A DNA stretch of 64,000 nucleotides from Osedax fenrisi (GCA_964019155.1 OZ025244.1:6320419-6384418), one strand, 5' to 3'; counted from the first letter of the stretch, positions 12,121-29,640 are shown. Notes: generated from the letters alone by a model not told the origin. A program made the numbers and translations.

Positions 12121-12930
12121 GGGGGGGGTACTCGAATACCGATACCCTAACAATAAATCACCATAACTTTATTATTTCTCAATTAAATATTTCCAAATTG
12201 TATTTATAAGTATTACGTAGGTATATAGGTACCTATAGGTAATTAATGTATGAAATGTTAATCAATATAATTCTAATACATTTAATTATAATTTTTTTTT
12301 TAATATTTATATTTTTTTAAATATAAACAAAAAACATTTTTTCGTTACAACTCAAACAACAAATACAAAATTTAAAAATATAGGTATTTTAAATATTTTA
12401 AATAAATATTATAGATCTAATTATATTTTACAATTTTCCCCATAATATTTTATATTTTTCATAATTTGTTACAAAGTTATAAACGTTTACCTAAGTATAC
12501 ATATAATAGCTATTTTAAGATTTAATTTAGTTTGTTTAACTCTGAGATAACAGTGGTGTCGATATTATGTGTTAAAATGTATGAAAATGTATGTTGCTTA
12601 GGTAAACGTTTATAACTTTGTAACAAATTATGAAAAATATAAAATATTATGAGTGCATTGTAAAATATAATTAGATCTATAAAATGTATTTAAAATATTT
12701 AAAATACCTATATTTTTAAATTTTGTATTTGTTGTTTGAGTTGTAACGAAAAAATGTGTTTTGTTTATATTTAAAAAAATATAAATATTAAAAAAAAAAT
12801 TATTATTAAATATATTAGAATTATATTGATTAACATTTCATACATTAATTATTTTTTGATTGGAATTATATTTTTGGAGATCTCTAGGATGTCGATATTA
12901 CGTGCATGTCGATATTAGAGCACTCTCCCC
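12121..12930. mobile_element. foldback MITE, family 2, full-length copy
   Basis: The element is 810 bp. Its ends GGGGGGGGTACTCGAATACC and GATATTAGAGCACTCTCCCC are inverted. Much of the left half (about 12240-12500) returns inverted as the right half (about 12590-12850), so the whole element can fold into a long hairpin around a centre near 12545. The copy at 243-832 looks like a deletion derivative. Confidence 0.8.
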
Positions 12931-13396
12931 TGTATCATTTAGACTGAAATATATTTGTAGCTTGTAATTATATTTTTAAAAATAGTAATTTAAAGTTAAT
13001 AATTATTATTCAACATTAATTTACTCAATAACATTTTTTTATGATATTACTAAAACATTTATAACTTTTTTATTATTCAATATTTTTTATAAAACCTTCT
13101 GCAATGAAAATATATGTGATATATAGATTAAAAACGTAATACAACAATTTACATAATTATAAAAATAAAATATAAATATGACATTATTTAGAATAAATTC
13201 AATTTACATAATTATAAAAATAAAACATAAATATGTAATTATTTAGAATAAAATCTAATAATTTATAATCATATGTGATATATAGCATTATTAAATGTAT
13301 ATCTATATAGAATATTTTACTACGCATATGAATCATTAAGGCTTTATATACGTGTTTTATTAGCTATATATATATATATATATAAGACAAAACGTA

Positions 13397-14312
13397 GGGG
13401 AAAGTAACCTAATACGGACACTTTAACAATAAATGGTATTAACTTTTTATGACTCATTATTTTTATTCAAAAATTACAATATATTAATATTATATGATTA
13501 TAGATATTATTATAATTTTAAAATTTTATTTAATCTTTTAATTCCATAGATAACGGGGGTGTCCGTATTCGGTACCCATGTCCGAATACGGACACCCTGT
13601 ATTATAATACGGACACCCTATATTCCACTAGATAAACTATATATTATTGATGAATCAATCAGACAAATTACAATTACATTATTTATAATTAATTTATGAA
13701 CAATTTATTCTAATTTAATTAGTTAATAATTTATTTATTTTTATTATTTTTTAATTAATAATACAATTTAATTATCTAAATAATAATTTTTTTTAGAATT
13801 AGCTTTATTGGTGGTATTTATATTATAACGCACGCGATTTTTATGAATATCAGAATTGTTCATACGCTGCGCGCTGATTGGTTATAGGGTGTCCGTATTA
13901 AGACATTTAGAGTGTCCGTATTAGGAACTTATATTACCTCTAGATATATGCTTATAACTTAATGATTATTTGATAACAAATATATAAATTAAAAATATAA
14001 TTTTTAGAATGCTTTATTTTTTAATAATATTGTGTTATATTTTACATTGATACATTTGTATAATCTTGAGAAGGTTTTAAGTTGACATTTTTTTTCATAA
14101 ATTTAAAAACGTAATAAAAAAATCAATGTATTGGATATATTAGCAATATTTTGTATAATTCAAAAATAAAAAATACTTTTTTAGACTATTTTTATAATTA
14201 TGAATATTTTATATATTATATATTCATTAAAAAATTTTTTGTAGGATTTATGGTTTCTGAGATACCGAGAGTGTCCGTATTCGGTTACTGTCCGTATTCG
14301 GTTACTTTCCCC
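13397..14312. mobile_element. TA-flanked MITE, family 3, copy b (reversed)
   Basis: Same family as 8264-9160 but inverted, flanked by TA. The right end carries a tandem duplication of the terminal motif (GTCCGTATTCGGTTACT twice, 14272-14307). An open frame at 14151-14339 lies inside and is not a gene. Confidence 0.85.
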
Positions 14313-15825
14313 TATATACTTAGCTATAGTTATAGCTAGTATACTATAGATAAGAAATTAAACCATATTACTTAATAATACTCCATGTCTATTTCTCCTA
14401 TCTTTTAACATGGTGAATTATAGTATTGCTATATTAATTGGCACGCCCGCATAATATATCTTTCTTTTGTATCTTCTTTAATTCCTTCATATACGCAATA
14501 TTACACCGTTCGAATTTAACATTATAAATAACATTCTAGATTGATACAAAACTAAAATAGTGTCAAATGCATACTGTACATTGTACAGTGTACAATGTAC
14601 ATTGTACATTGTACATTGTACCTTGTACATACCATTATTGAAATTTAATCAATTAAATACTTATAAACAATAGTAGGTTAGTTGTTGCTATGTAGCATTC
14701 GTAACCTACAGGTTTGTTAACATGTTAAGATGTACTTGTATTATATTGTATTTAGATCGGAATGTGTATTATTAGGTGGGTGATGAATATCTACAATAGT
14801 ATGTGTTGTAACTTATAATTAAGTTTATATTTACATAAATATATATATATATAGGTTTAAATCTATATAATTTTTAAATTTCTATTATTTGTGTATGTGG
14901 TTAACCTTTTATTTAATAATTTCATTGTTTGTTTATATTACTAGTCATAATCATGACTTTATTATTATGTTTATCATTATTTTTGTTTATTTTGTTATTA
15001 GAAAGAAAATGATGATATGACATTGCTCATACTGTTAGAGGTTTCAATGTAATCAATAAATCTGATGCTTTCACTGATCCTCCTTAGACTTTTTCTATAA
15101 ACTGAATTCATTTATTCATTCAAATATAGCATATATGCATATATATATATATATATATAATGTAAAATTACATTTTATAAATCTATCTATGAATAAACTG
15201 TATAATTATTTTCACCATATGATTTTCTATACATATATATATATATATAGATATGTAAAATGAAAATGTACATAGATAAAGAAACTAAGAAGAACGTAAG
15301 AAAGACCTACACCACTAGTTACATGTATTGTAAATCAGCATCTCCTTCGGCATCTCCTTCGAAAAGTGAACAGAATTCAATCGTCAAATACTAATTGTAC
15401 TAAATGTATTAAGTGAATAAATGCATGACAATAATTATGTAATATCGAATGATAATACCGAACTAGATTCATGTACGTGATTTAATACGTATTAATATAT
15501 TATACCTTTTTTATTATTAACCCAGTGTATTACAATATATGTTGGAAATCCTATATAGAAAATATTCATAAATTGTATTGATGTTGTATAGGTAATTAAT
15601 TTAACAAATAGTTTAACATAACTAAACATAATCGTATGCGCATGTGCATGACATGCACCGCACTAATCATAAGTATTCATTATATCCATCATAAACATAT
15701 ATGTAATAATAAATAATTCGGGTAATGTTTAAAATAATTCTATACATATATATTATATTTTTTTTTATTATCAGATTTAGGCAATGACAAGGTAATTGTA
15801 GAAGTAGTGTTGCTTATCAAGATAA
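14313..15825. other. AT-rich; TGTACA cluster and dispersed repeat, no firm gene
   Basis: A cluster of self-complementary TGTACA words lies at about 14568-14630. A hydrophobic open segment after an acceptor-like TATTACTAG at about 14934-15010 could encode a membrane helix ending in ERK or RKK, but it has no other support. The dispersed repeat GCTTTCACTGATCCTCCTTA is at 15068-15090. Confidence 0.4.
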
Positions 15826-16851
15826 TTACCAGGGTAACTGTGATTTTATACGATTATTTTGTAAATGTCTAATTTCACTACAAGATTTGTCATATAATTT
15901 GATAAAATAATTTAAAAATAACTCCATAGAATAATTCAAATCATTTGATTTTATAAATGACCAGTCTGTTTTTTCAAGGTTATTTTTAAAATTTAATATA
16001 TTATTTTGATTATCAATATTGTGATTTTGTTTTTTTATTTTGTTAACATTTTTTATATTGTGATTTTCTATATCCAATATAATAAATAATGGTAAATGGT
16101 CAGTTAAATCATATTTTAAGATACCTGAACATATATTAGATAAATTTCCCTTATAAAATATATTATCTATTAATTTTGCAGTTTTGTCTGTTATACGAGA
16201 TGGATTATTAATAGATTGAAATAAATTGTTTAATTGAAGTGTATTTAAAAAATGATTTGTATGAATATTATCATCAAGTAAATCAATGTTAAAGTCACCG
16301 CATAATATAATTTTCTTATTTTGAAATTGACTAAAGAATTAAATAAAGGTATTTAAACATACATAAGAATCTTTTTTTAACGATGGATGTCTATATATTG
16401 AACTAATAATTATATTTTTAATACTTAATTCTATTTCAACCGTGATACAATCTATAAATGAGTTACTATATGATAAATGATTAATTTTATTAGTTTTGTA
16501 TTTACTATTAATATATAATACAACACCTCCACCATGTTTATCAATTCTAGTTGTATGAAACGAAATATAACCTTCAATATTATATAATTGTAAATTATAT
16601 TGTTTAAACCATGTTTCATAAATGGAAATAATATACAATTTTGAATTAATTGTAGATAATACAATTTATAAAGCATCAACATTTGTTATCGAACTTCTAT
16701 CATTTAATTGAAAAATTGATAACTTATGATTAACATGTCGAATATTATTAAAATCTTTAACTGACAAATATGGAGAAGATATATTAAAATTAATATTACA
16801 ATTATTTGGATCACAATCAATTGTAGGATCACTAAACAATGTATCAGTCAT
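15826..16851 (-). pseudogene. LINE APE-type endonuclease fragment (CR1/Jockey-like)
   Basis: Read on the minus strand over several frames, the blocks of the endonuclease domain of non-LTR retrotransposons follow in order. They are KLSIFQLNDRSS near 16710, YETWFKQYN near 16610, GGGVVLYINSKYK near 16510, IIISSIYRHPS near 16390, IILCGDFNIDLL near 16290, SRITDKTAKLIDNIFY near 16180 and KYDLTDHLPLF near 16110. The GDFN and SDH/TDH catalytic blocks are recognisable. Frame changes and the lack of the reverse transcriptase show an inactive fragment. Low-complexity Asn-rich sequence follows to 15826. Confidence 0.8.
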
Positions 16852-16866
16852 TAATTAAATATATCA

Positions 16867-16899
<33 letters not shown>

Positions 16900-17026
16900 G
16901 TGTGTATTTGTGTACGACGTACAATATACGTGTGTATATACTTATGCATATATACATCAATTAATCTTGTCGCTTTCTCTGATCCTACTTCATACTTCAT
17001 CTATAAACTTATTTCATTAATTCATG

Positions 17027-17077
<51 letters not shown>

Positions 17078-17465
17078 CATTTTATAAACATATTTCACTA
17101 AAAGAGTATTTTACCGATGTGATATGCGAGCCTATATGCACAATGATCTATTATTACGTAATAAACGTAAATCACAATCACGTCGTATAAGAACTTACTT
17201 ATGGAACTTACTGAACAATGTGGCTGTTACCACGTGGTATTAAATGTACGTGCTGGTTTTCATCCTATGTCGATATTTGATACAGAAACAAATCTATGTA
17301 ATAATCGATCAACATGTGACTATAGTCAATTGTAGTTTAACCTCCTTGTCGGACTATTTTGTAAATGTGTAATCTTTTCGTAGAATTCGCTACCTTATTT
17401 GTATACAAATATATACTTTACAAATAATTAAACGTTTCCGAATTAAACGTATACGTGAGCGCTGC

Positions 17466-17985
17466 ATATACTGTTAACAATGAGCTAGTGCCTTTTTTAG
17501 GGTGTAAGTAGTTTCCCCGTATCCGTACCCTAATTAGGGTACAATTTGAATAAATACGATCAGTACCCTAAAAATTAACAAACGGTACCCTAAATAATGT
17601 TAGCTGGTTGTACCCTAATTATATGATACAGTGTACCCTAGTGCAATTGTATGATAATTACCATAGTTGGATTGCTTGAAATGTACATATAATAATCATG
17701 TACCCTAATAAATATATATAGTGTACCCTATAGGGTACACTATAGTGCATTTAACAGTCAGGTGCCCTAATATTTAACATACATGTACCCTAACTATATA
17801 TATATATATTGTACCCTATAGGCTAGGACTAGAGTCTATAGACTATAGACTATAGTCTATAGACTAGGAGTGAGTTTAAAAGTCGTGTACCCTAAATAGG
17901 GTACATGGTAAATTGTTGTGATATTTTAACGATCTCTACCCTATAAATTAAATTCGCTGTACCCTAATTTTTAACAGTGTATATT
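17466..17985. repeat. cluster of GTACCCTA words, partly as inverted pairs
   Basis: About a dozen GTACCCTA words occur at 17525, 17573, 17585, 17610, 17633, 17700, 17723, 17785, 17811, 17887 and 17959, with variants at 17761 and 17937. Three form palindromes with their complement: 17525-17542, 17723-17738 and 17887-17904. A nested GTCTATAGAC palindrome lies at 17834-17865. Weak inverted ends (ATACTGTTAA at 17469, TTAACAGTGTATAT at 17971) suggest a transposon packed with short motif copies. Confidence 0.75.
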
Positions 17986-18240
17986 TACCGCTCTAGCTAA
18001 CTACTATCTCTTCTCATATATCTGATTGTTCTATTTATTTTCATTACATTTATTTCATTATTATATTGTTAATAGTTAAATTTGTTCGGTGTTTATGTCC
18101 GCATACATACAACTCTATGCATATGTCGTCGAGTAGTGAAAGGGAAACTGCAGTTTGTCTGACGACATGTCTAGTGATTAGATTTTCTACTTTAAAGATA
18201 AATTTATAATCAATTGATAGCAAGAATTTCACTAGTATCT

Positions 18241-18335
18241 CATGATTGGTCGGAACCTATCACGTGATATATTACATTACTCCTGATTGGTTCGAGCATG
18301 TCACGTGATAATGTATCATTACTCTGAGGAACAAC
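18241..18335. repeat. two tandem copies of a CCAAT/E-box-like module
   Basis: Two units of about 45 bp each carry TGATTGGT (an inverted CCAAT box) followed by TCACGTGATA (an E-box core) and an ATTACTC end. They lie just beyond the 3' end of the RTE fragment and may be its 3' repeat. The promoter-like reading is speculative. Confidence 0.55.
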
Positions 18336-18381
18336 CTGGTCTCGAGTCGCAGATGACACTCGACTATAGTCCGTTACCTTG

Positions 18382-19478
18382 TTACCTTGTGCCGTCGAGT
18401 CGTAACCGACCCCTGGCGACGTCCATGACAGTTCCTCTCCATATCACTCTATTTCTGGCTTCTGCTAGTATCTTCATGATGTTGTCGTTGGCTATATAAT
18501 TCTGCACATTGTTCAGCCACGTTATGTGTGGCCTACCCCTTCGCCGTTGACCATCCATCTTTCCTAGCATCAGCTGTAGCTCCATCCGCTCTCACCACGT
18601 GTCCGAAGTATGATAAGGCAAGTTTGACAATTTCTGCCTCTAGCGTTATTTTGGGTTTTATGCTAGCAATGATTTCTATATTTGTCTTCCTATCTATATA
18701 GGTCACTCCAAGCAGGTTTCTCCAACACCACATTTCGAAAGCATCGATTTTTGCTCTTTCCTTCTTCTTTAGAGTCCAGGTTTCTGCACCGTATAGAATA
18801 ATCGGGAAAATAAGTGTCTGTACAATTTTTACTTTAGTGGCCAGTCTTAAATCTCTATCTTTAAAATTTTTCCTCGGACTCCCCATTGCAATTCTTCTGC
18901 GTAATTCCATACCTATTTGTCCGTCACTTGTTATCAAGGCTCCCAGGAACACAAATCTTTCAACTACTTCTATATTTCCGCCATCAACTATTATAGAATC
19001 TAGTTCTCCTGTTGCCATCACCTTAGTTTTTTTGACATTTAGATATAACCCAGCTTTCTCACTCAACGGTTTGACTTTTTCTATAAGTTCTATAAGGTCC
19101 TCTCTATTACCGGCTATCAATGTGGTGTCATCCGCATATCTCAGGTTTGATACTTTCCTTCCACCTATGCCAATGCCTTTGCCCCACTTATCTAGAGCCT
19201 CTCGCATTATCTTTTCTGCATAGATGTTGAATAGCAATGGAGATAGAATGTTCAAAAACCTTTACCAATCGGTATGTTGCCTGTCTCACCATACTCTGTC
19301 CTTATAGTCGCTTCCTGATTTGTATACAAGTTACTAAGCATGACAATCAAATGTTCAGGTACTCCCATACCTTTGAGAGTGTTCATCTAGTTCCTCTACC
19401 TCTTCGTAACCCGGCTTGTTCGATCGGTAGTTCAGGGATAGGGAAGGCCTCCAGTCTTTTTTGTAGAACTCTAGTCCG
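18382..19478 (-). pseudogene. RTE/BovB-type LINE reverse transcriptase, truncated
   Basis: The main frame (19255 to 18533) reads ILSPLLFNIYAEKIM, the catalytic LRYADDTTLIAG at about residues 38-49, NVKKTKVMATG, FVFLGALITSDGQ, YGAETWTLKKKERAKIDAFE and CWRNLLGVTYIDRKTN, the order typical of RTE elements. After a frameshift near 18550 it continues as GQRRRGRPHITWLNNV to a stop at 18382. Upstream, LPIEQAG (about 19430) and GMGVPEHLIVMLSNLYTNQE (about 19340) show that part of the palm is deleted between them. It is inactive: truncated at the 5' end, internally deleted and frameshifted. Confidence 0.88.
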
Positions 19479-19709
19479 TTAGCCTAACTTAATTAGCCTA
19501 ACTTATGATAAACACACCACCACCTGAGTGACTGTCGATGATCTTCTATTCTTTGGAGGACCGAGGTTTTCCCGTTTCCCGGTACTGGTTACTTTACGAT
19601 ATATTAGTAGGTATGATATTAGTAGGTAATGATGATATTAGTATTAATATTCGGGATACCTTCGGAGTAGTATACGCTATTATCACGTGTATAGTATAGT
19701 TCTCTTGTA

Positions 19710-20604
19710 GGGGAAAGTAACAGAATACGTACATTGCCCGAATACGGACACTCACTGTATCTCAGAAACCATAAATCCTACAAAAAAAATTGTAATATTA
19801 AAATAAAATATTCATAATTATATAAATAGTCAAAAAAAGTATTTTTTATTTTTTAATTATTCAAAATATTGTTGATATATCCAATAAACTGATTTTTTTA
19901 TTACGATTTTAAATTTATGATAAAAAAGTCGACTTAAAACCTTCTAAAGAATATACAAATGTATCAATATAAAATATAACACTATATTATTAAAAAATAA
20001 ATAATTCAAAAATTAAATATATAATTTCTATATTTTTTATAAAATATTCATTAAGTTATAAGCATATATCAAGATATCATATAAGTCCCTAATACGGACA
20101 CTCTATAAGTCTTAATACAGACACCCTATAACCAATCAGCGCACAGCGTATGAACTATTATGATTTTCATAAAAATCGCGTGCTTTATAATAGTAATATC
20201 ACCAATAAAGCTAAATCTAAAAAGTGTATTATGTATATACTTAAATTGTATTAATAAACAAAATAATAAATAAATAAAAATTATTAACTAATTAAATTAG
20301 AATAAATTGTTATTAAATTAATTATAAATAATGTAATTATAATTTGACTAAATGATTCATCAATAATATATAGTTTATCTAGTGGTATATAGGATGTCCG
20401 TATTCGGACATGGGTACCGAATACGGACACCCCCGTTATCTATGGAATTAAAAGATTAAATAAAATTTTAAAATCACAATAATATCTATAATAATATAAT
20501 ATTAATATATTGTAATTTTTGAATAAAAATAATGAGTCATAAAATGTTAATTTATTTATAAATGACCATTTATTTATAAAGTTTCCGTATTAGGTCACTT
20601 TCCC
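19710..20604. mobile_element. TA-flanked MITE, family 3, copy c
   Basis: Same family and orientation as 8264-9160, with ends GGGGAAAGTAACAGAATACG and TTAGGTCACTTTCCC. The internal palindromic core (TCGGACATGGGTACCGAATA) is near 20404-20423. It is slightly more diverged than copies a and b. Confidence 0.85.
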
Positions 20605-21993
20605 TTAGAGGGACATACATCTATATATATACATAAATATGTATATATATATATATATTTGTCTTTATATTAGTTAATATATTCAATAAACCATTACAAA
20701 TAAAGAAACCGATATTGAGAGATCTCACAAAATTGTTGTCTTTATTTGTTATTATAAATAAGTCATGACTGAAATAATCTCTAAAAATACCAATATATTA
20801 ACGGATATTATAAAACTATGAATAGTGCAATGTGTATCTATGAGATTATAACTTATAGTAATGTAATAGTGCATGTTATATTGATAATAAATAGTGTTGT
20901 ATAATTATAATTATAATATAATTATCGCATTAATGCGATATACTGAAATAGAATATTATAATTGTACCGATAATATCATATAATATATGTATATATGATT
21001 CATATATACATATATATGAATCATATACCAGTATACTAGCTAATTACAGTAATTATAGTTACACCGGTTAATTACAGTTATGTATTCTAAAATGATGTAG
21101 GTGGGTTAATGGAATAGGTTAATTGTAACCAAAGCAAAATGGATAGATACAATGGTAGTTTACGTTCTATATACTAATGATTGTAGGTAATACTTCATAT
21201 TGGCAGAAATAAAAATCATATTTTAAATAACAACAATAACAACAATAACAATAACAATAACAATAAAAAACAACAATCAAATAAATAGTATAATGTAATT
21301 ATTTCTCGTAATTATTAAAAAAAAAAAATAATGATTTATATGATAGGTGTTGTTACTGTACAAGTACACGTGTTATAACAAGTATAATTGTAATTTTACT
21401 ACTATATATATAATATTATTAAAGTTAACAATATTGATAGAAATACTTAATATGTAGTAGTTAAAGATATATCTGAGTGTTATAATGGAGTGATTTCAGA
21501 TCCTGTATTTTCAGATTTGCAATTCAATAATGACAAAGTATAACCTACATATAAAATGTCTGAATAATTCCGATATACATAATACCGCTGTCACACTGGA
21601 GCTTAACGACGTCAACATGTAATGTGGTAGTGTAAGTATGTAATGAATTATATCCCAAATAAACAACAATAGACGTTATACCTTATACTTATAACAATAG
21701 TTTAAACAATAACCTATACTATTATATGAATGTACAATGTACAGTGTACGATGTACAATGTAAACTGTATATCCATTTTATTGTTGTTGTTGTCACTCGT
21801 ATGCGAGTACATGTGTGTGTGATATATTCAATAGAATCTGGGCATACCTCTATATACTATAGTGCTATGATAGCACTGCTATCGATACATATATGTATAT
21901 AATAATGTCTCCTATAGGCAGGCATGTTTTTTATCTCAGAATTCAAATATAAGAAATATATGAAAATACATTTATAAAGCATACTTATAAACT

Positions 21994-22056
<63 letters not shown>

Positions 22057-23240
22057 CAGATCATATACACAATCCATCTTCAATATTAGACTATATTAAT
22101 ATTCCTCTACTGACTCCTTTTAACGTATACCTAATTGGTTACTCTATAAACCGATCTCTATAGAGGAATCAAAGTATACTTCGATTCATTTCTATTACCC
22201 AGAAAGCTATATATTCCACCACTGCTTCATATATATTTGATTGACTTTAATTCGCTTCACCACCTACGCTTATGGTATATATCTCCTTATCCTGTGGAAT
22301 ATAGGATATGCATAGCCATCCTCCCTTAAATTCCTGAAACGTTCATTATCATATAAATTATATATTATTCCATCTCTCTGGAATGTATTTATTTCAATAT
22401 TCAATAATAATATCCCACCTCCTTCAATATGCATCTCAAATCAAATATATCCACCATCTAATTGCATTATATTGTTATTATATTTTATATTTCTTTATTT
22501 TTATTTCTACTTTGTTTTGTTAGTTTATTGTTGTTGTTGTTTTTGTTTTTGTGTTTTACTGTTTATTATTTATTTTAAGTGCACTTGGGAGGAGTAGTAA
22601 CACTTTAGTGCATAATAAACCATATATATCCATAAACCATATAAGTATACTTCATCATATATATATATATATAATATTTGTTTGCATTAATATATAATAA
22701 TACATTATTTTAAAATATTTTAAGAATAATGTCCGATAAACATCGTGTTCAGAATCATTTAAGTGTAAGTTTATTAAATTGTGTATAATGATATTGCACA
22801 ATATAAAACAATTAATGTATTGAAGATATGCCTTCGGTAGTTTAACTAATACATTAAAATTCATGTTACGCCCTAATTATAAAAAACAATTTTAAAATAC
22901 TAAATTAATCAAATTTATAATTATTAAAATGAAACTGTTGATAATGAATATATACGCATTTCATTGAATTATTATATACATATATCTATAATAGAAATAT
23001 ACACGATATGTCTTTAGTAATAGTTGTAATAGACTAGTTAACTCGCAGATATCATAACTATGTTCCCGTGTTAGTTTGATATATTCATTTAATATCTATA
23101 TATACATTATATATATTCTAATAGTATGTTCATTATTAAATATACTATCGGTTAGTATAACATTGTACATTGTACATTACATTATATATATAATAGAATA
23201 AACAGACATTGACGACATTGGCGACTTCGAATACACTCAA
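20605..23240. other. AT-rich intergenic, simple repeats
   Basis: Contains (AAC/AAT)n at about 21228-21270, a TGTACA cluster at 21729-21771, a 53-bp (TA)n at about 22000-22052 and a TTG-rich tract at 22522-22552. No gene is supported. The short frame at 22655-22864 has no recognisable feature. Confidence 0.5.
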
Positions 23241-23414
23241 ATGATAACCAATAAAATTGTTCACGCCCCTTTTATGTGTACTTCAGCTGAAAATAAACTC
23301 GGTGTTTTGGTTGCGAGCGTTCACGAGAGAGATGCTTATTTCCATGGGAAGTCTTTGTTTCAGTTAAACGTGCTAACTAATCCAGAATATACATTTATTA
23401 TTGAATCTAAATAA
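23241..23414 (+). CDS. small ORF or terminal exon, unknown function
   Basis: A 57-codon frame starts at ATG 23241 and ends at TAA 23412. The same frame is open upstream to an acceptor-like AATAAACAG at about 23198-23206, so it may be a terminal exon entered in phase 1. Its composition is balanced for this AT-rich DNA (for example LGVLVASVHERDAYFHGKS). It ends in the beta-like EYTFIIESK. I recognise no family. It lies 1 kb upstream of the small glycoprotein gene and could be unrelated or a relic. Confidence 0.3.
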   Translation: MITNKIVHAPFMCTSAENKLGVLVASVHERDAYFHGKSLFQLNVLTNPEYTFIIESK

Positions 23415-23653
23415 AAGCTATTACAAATTTTAATTTACAATAAATAATGTTTTAAAAGTACGAGGACAATATAATTGAAAATGAGTTTCTGTTATAGAAA
23501 AAATATTGAGTCTACAACTATAAATATATTCTATCATTAGTAAATATACGTATAGATATAGCCTTAGGATATATACCTATAAAGTTAATATTTTACAATT
23601 TCATCTATAATCATATAAATTAATTAAAGTATTAGCTAGAATTAGGTATATAT

Positions 23654-24179
23654 TAGTGATGTAAATGATGCCCAGCTTTTGATGCCGAGCCGAGACTTTT
23701 TATTTTTGATGCCGAGCCGAGACTTTCATTTTCGGAAAAAAATGAGCCCGAGCCGAGCCGAGACTCTAGCCAAACGAGCCCGAGCCGAATTGAGACTTTT
23801 ACAAAATAATACCGAGCCGAAATGATGCTTTTTTGAAATTACATTTTAATAATAATTTTTATATATTTCACATTTACATCAATTTAAAAAAAATAATCTG
23901 CGCCAACTTCGCGATTCAGTGAATAATAATGTAAATTTCATCTATTGGTGTACATAATACCGAGCTTTTTGATGCCGAGCCGAGACTTTTGGTTATTTAT
24001 GCCGCGCCGAGAATTTCATTTTCGGAAAAAAACAAGCCCGAGCCGAGCCGAGACTCTAGCCAAACGAGCCCGAGCCGAGCCGAGACTCTAACAAAATGAG
24101 CCCGAGCCGAGTTGAGACTTTAAGTAACTGAGACTGAGACTGCATCATGCTTTAGATTTGAGCATCATTTACATCACTG
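23654..24179. mobile_element. hAT-like MITE with 8-bp TSD
   Basis: The ends TAGTGATGTAAATGATGC and GCATCATTTACATCACTG (the latter with short interruptions nearby) are terminal inverted repeats of hAT type, flanked by GTATATAT on both sides (23646-23653 and 24180-24187). The interior is two related blocks rich in GAGCCGAGACT and GAGCCCGAGCCGAGC, unusually GC-rich for this region. Confidence 0.85.
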
Positions 24180-24476
24180 GTATATATATATAGGTAAACT
24201 ATATAATACTATAAAATATATATTATTGAATATAATCTTGATATTTAATATACATAATTTTCCAAGAAAGCACTTACTCACTAATAATAAATAATAAAAC
24301 ATATTAACATTATTCGTTTACTATAATATTTTATTATTATATTATATTTATACATATCAGAATATTGACAAATCTATAAAGAAACCATAATAATAATAAT
24401 ATAAATGTAGGCGTTAAATGAACAATCATCAACAATTCCTTCGTGTTACTGATTGACATACGACACCAGTATAACA

Positions 24477-28843
<4,367 letters not shown>

Positions 28844-29029
28844 TGATTATTATGAATAAATTCAATTCAAACATTCTAAAAAATAATTTTTAATTTATTG
28901 TAAATTTATATATATAATTTATATATATATATATATCATATCATATCTCCTAAATGTTGTCCAAACAAAACTCCTTTCGCCATCGCCCACTATCACGTAA
29001 TGTACCTCGGTATTCATTCATTCCTAGCT

Positions 29030-29345
29030 AACAGTAATAGACTATAATAGCAGCATAATAGCATAAATAACAGCATCACATGTTTACAATATGATATTAT
29101 GTTGCTATTAAAAGTCTATTATGCTGCTATTAATTTGTAATGTTATTATGTTGCCATTAAAAGTATATTATGCTGCTATGATTATAATAGACATTTAATA
29201 GCAGCATAATAGCATTGCAAATTATAATAGGAGCATAATAAACTTTTAATTATAAACTTTTAATGGCGACATATTAGCAGAATAATAGCATTACAAATTA
29301 AAAGCAGCATAATAGACTTTTAATGGCGACATATTACATTACGTA
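29030..29345. repeat. complex inverted repeat built on AATAGCAGCATAATAG
   Basis: Words such as AGCAGCATAATAG and CTATTATGCTGCTATT alternate on both strands with TTTTAATGGCGACATATTA and its complement. The segment is bracketed by ACGTAATGT (about 28995) and ACATTACGT (about 29333). It looks like a rearranged foldback element. Confidence 0.6.
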
Positions 29346-29399
29346 AACATTTGCATTAAACAAGTCATGGAGAGACCACGCTACAAATAAGGAGTTGAA

Positions 29400-29640
29400 T
29401 AACAGATACAATAGGCGACAACGGCGAATTTCTAGTCATTGCTGGAGAAACAGAAGCGAAACAGTGAGTGAAGTATTACTCTGGTATCCACTTATCCCAA
29501 TTCCTTGAGGGCCTTGATGCCTATGAAAACATACTCAGACCACTTAAGAGAGGACACTATGTACACTAATGAGGAACTACTGATAGCGTTGAGTGATAGA
29601 GATGAATGGAGGTAACGTGTACTGAACTACCGATCAAGCT
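29400..29640 (+). pseudogene. possible RTE LINE 3' relic
   Basis: Shortly before 29640 a frame reads LSDRDEWR followed by a stop and VLNYRSSS. This resembles the D-R-x-x-W-R end of RTE reverse transcriptases. It is heavily decayed, so the call is weak. Confidence 0.25.

Noticed and set aside
14934..15022. Hydrophobic segment as a further paralogous membrane exon
   Set aside because: Neither length nor flanking phase matches the 93-nt exons, and T-rich DNA readily encodes hydrophobic runs by chance.
17525..17970. CRISPR-like array or true telomeric repeat
   Set aside because: Words are short, on both strands and irregularly spaced in eukaryotic DNA. They are not TTAGGG tandem repeats.
18837..19223. 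128-codon plus-strand frame
   Set aside because: Antisense shadow of the RTE reverse transcriptase.
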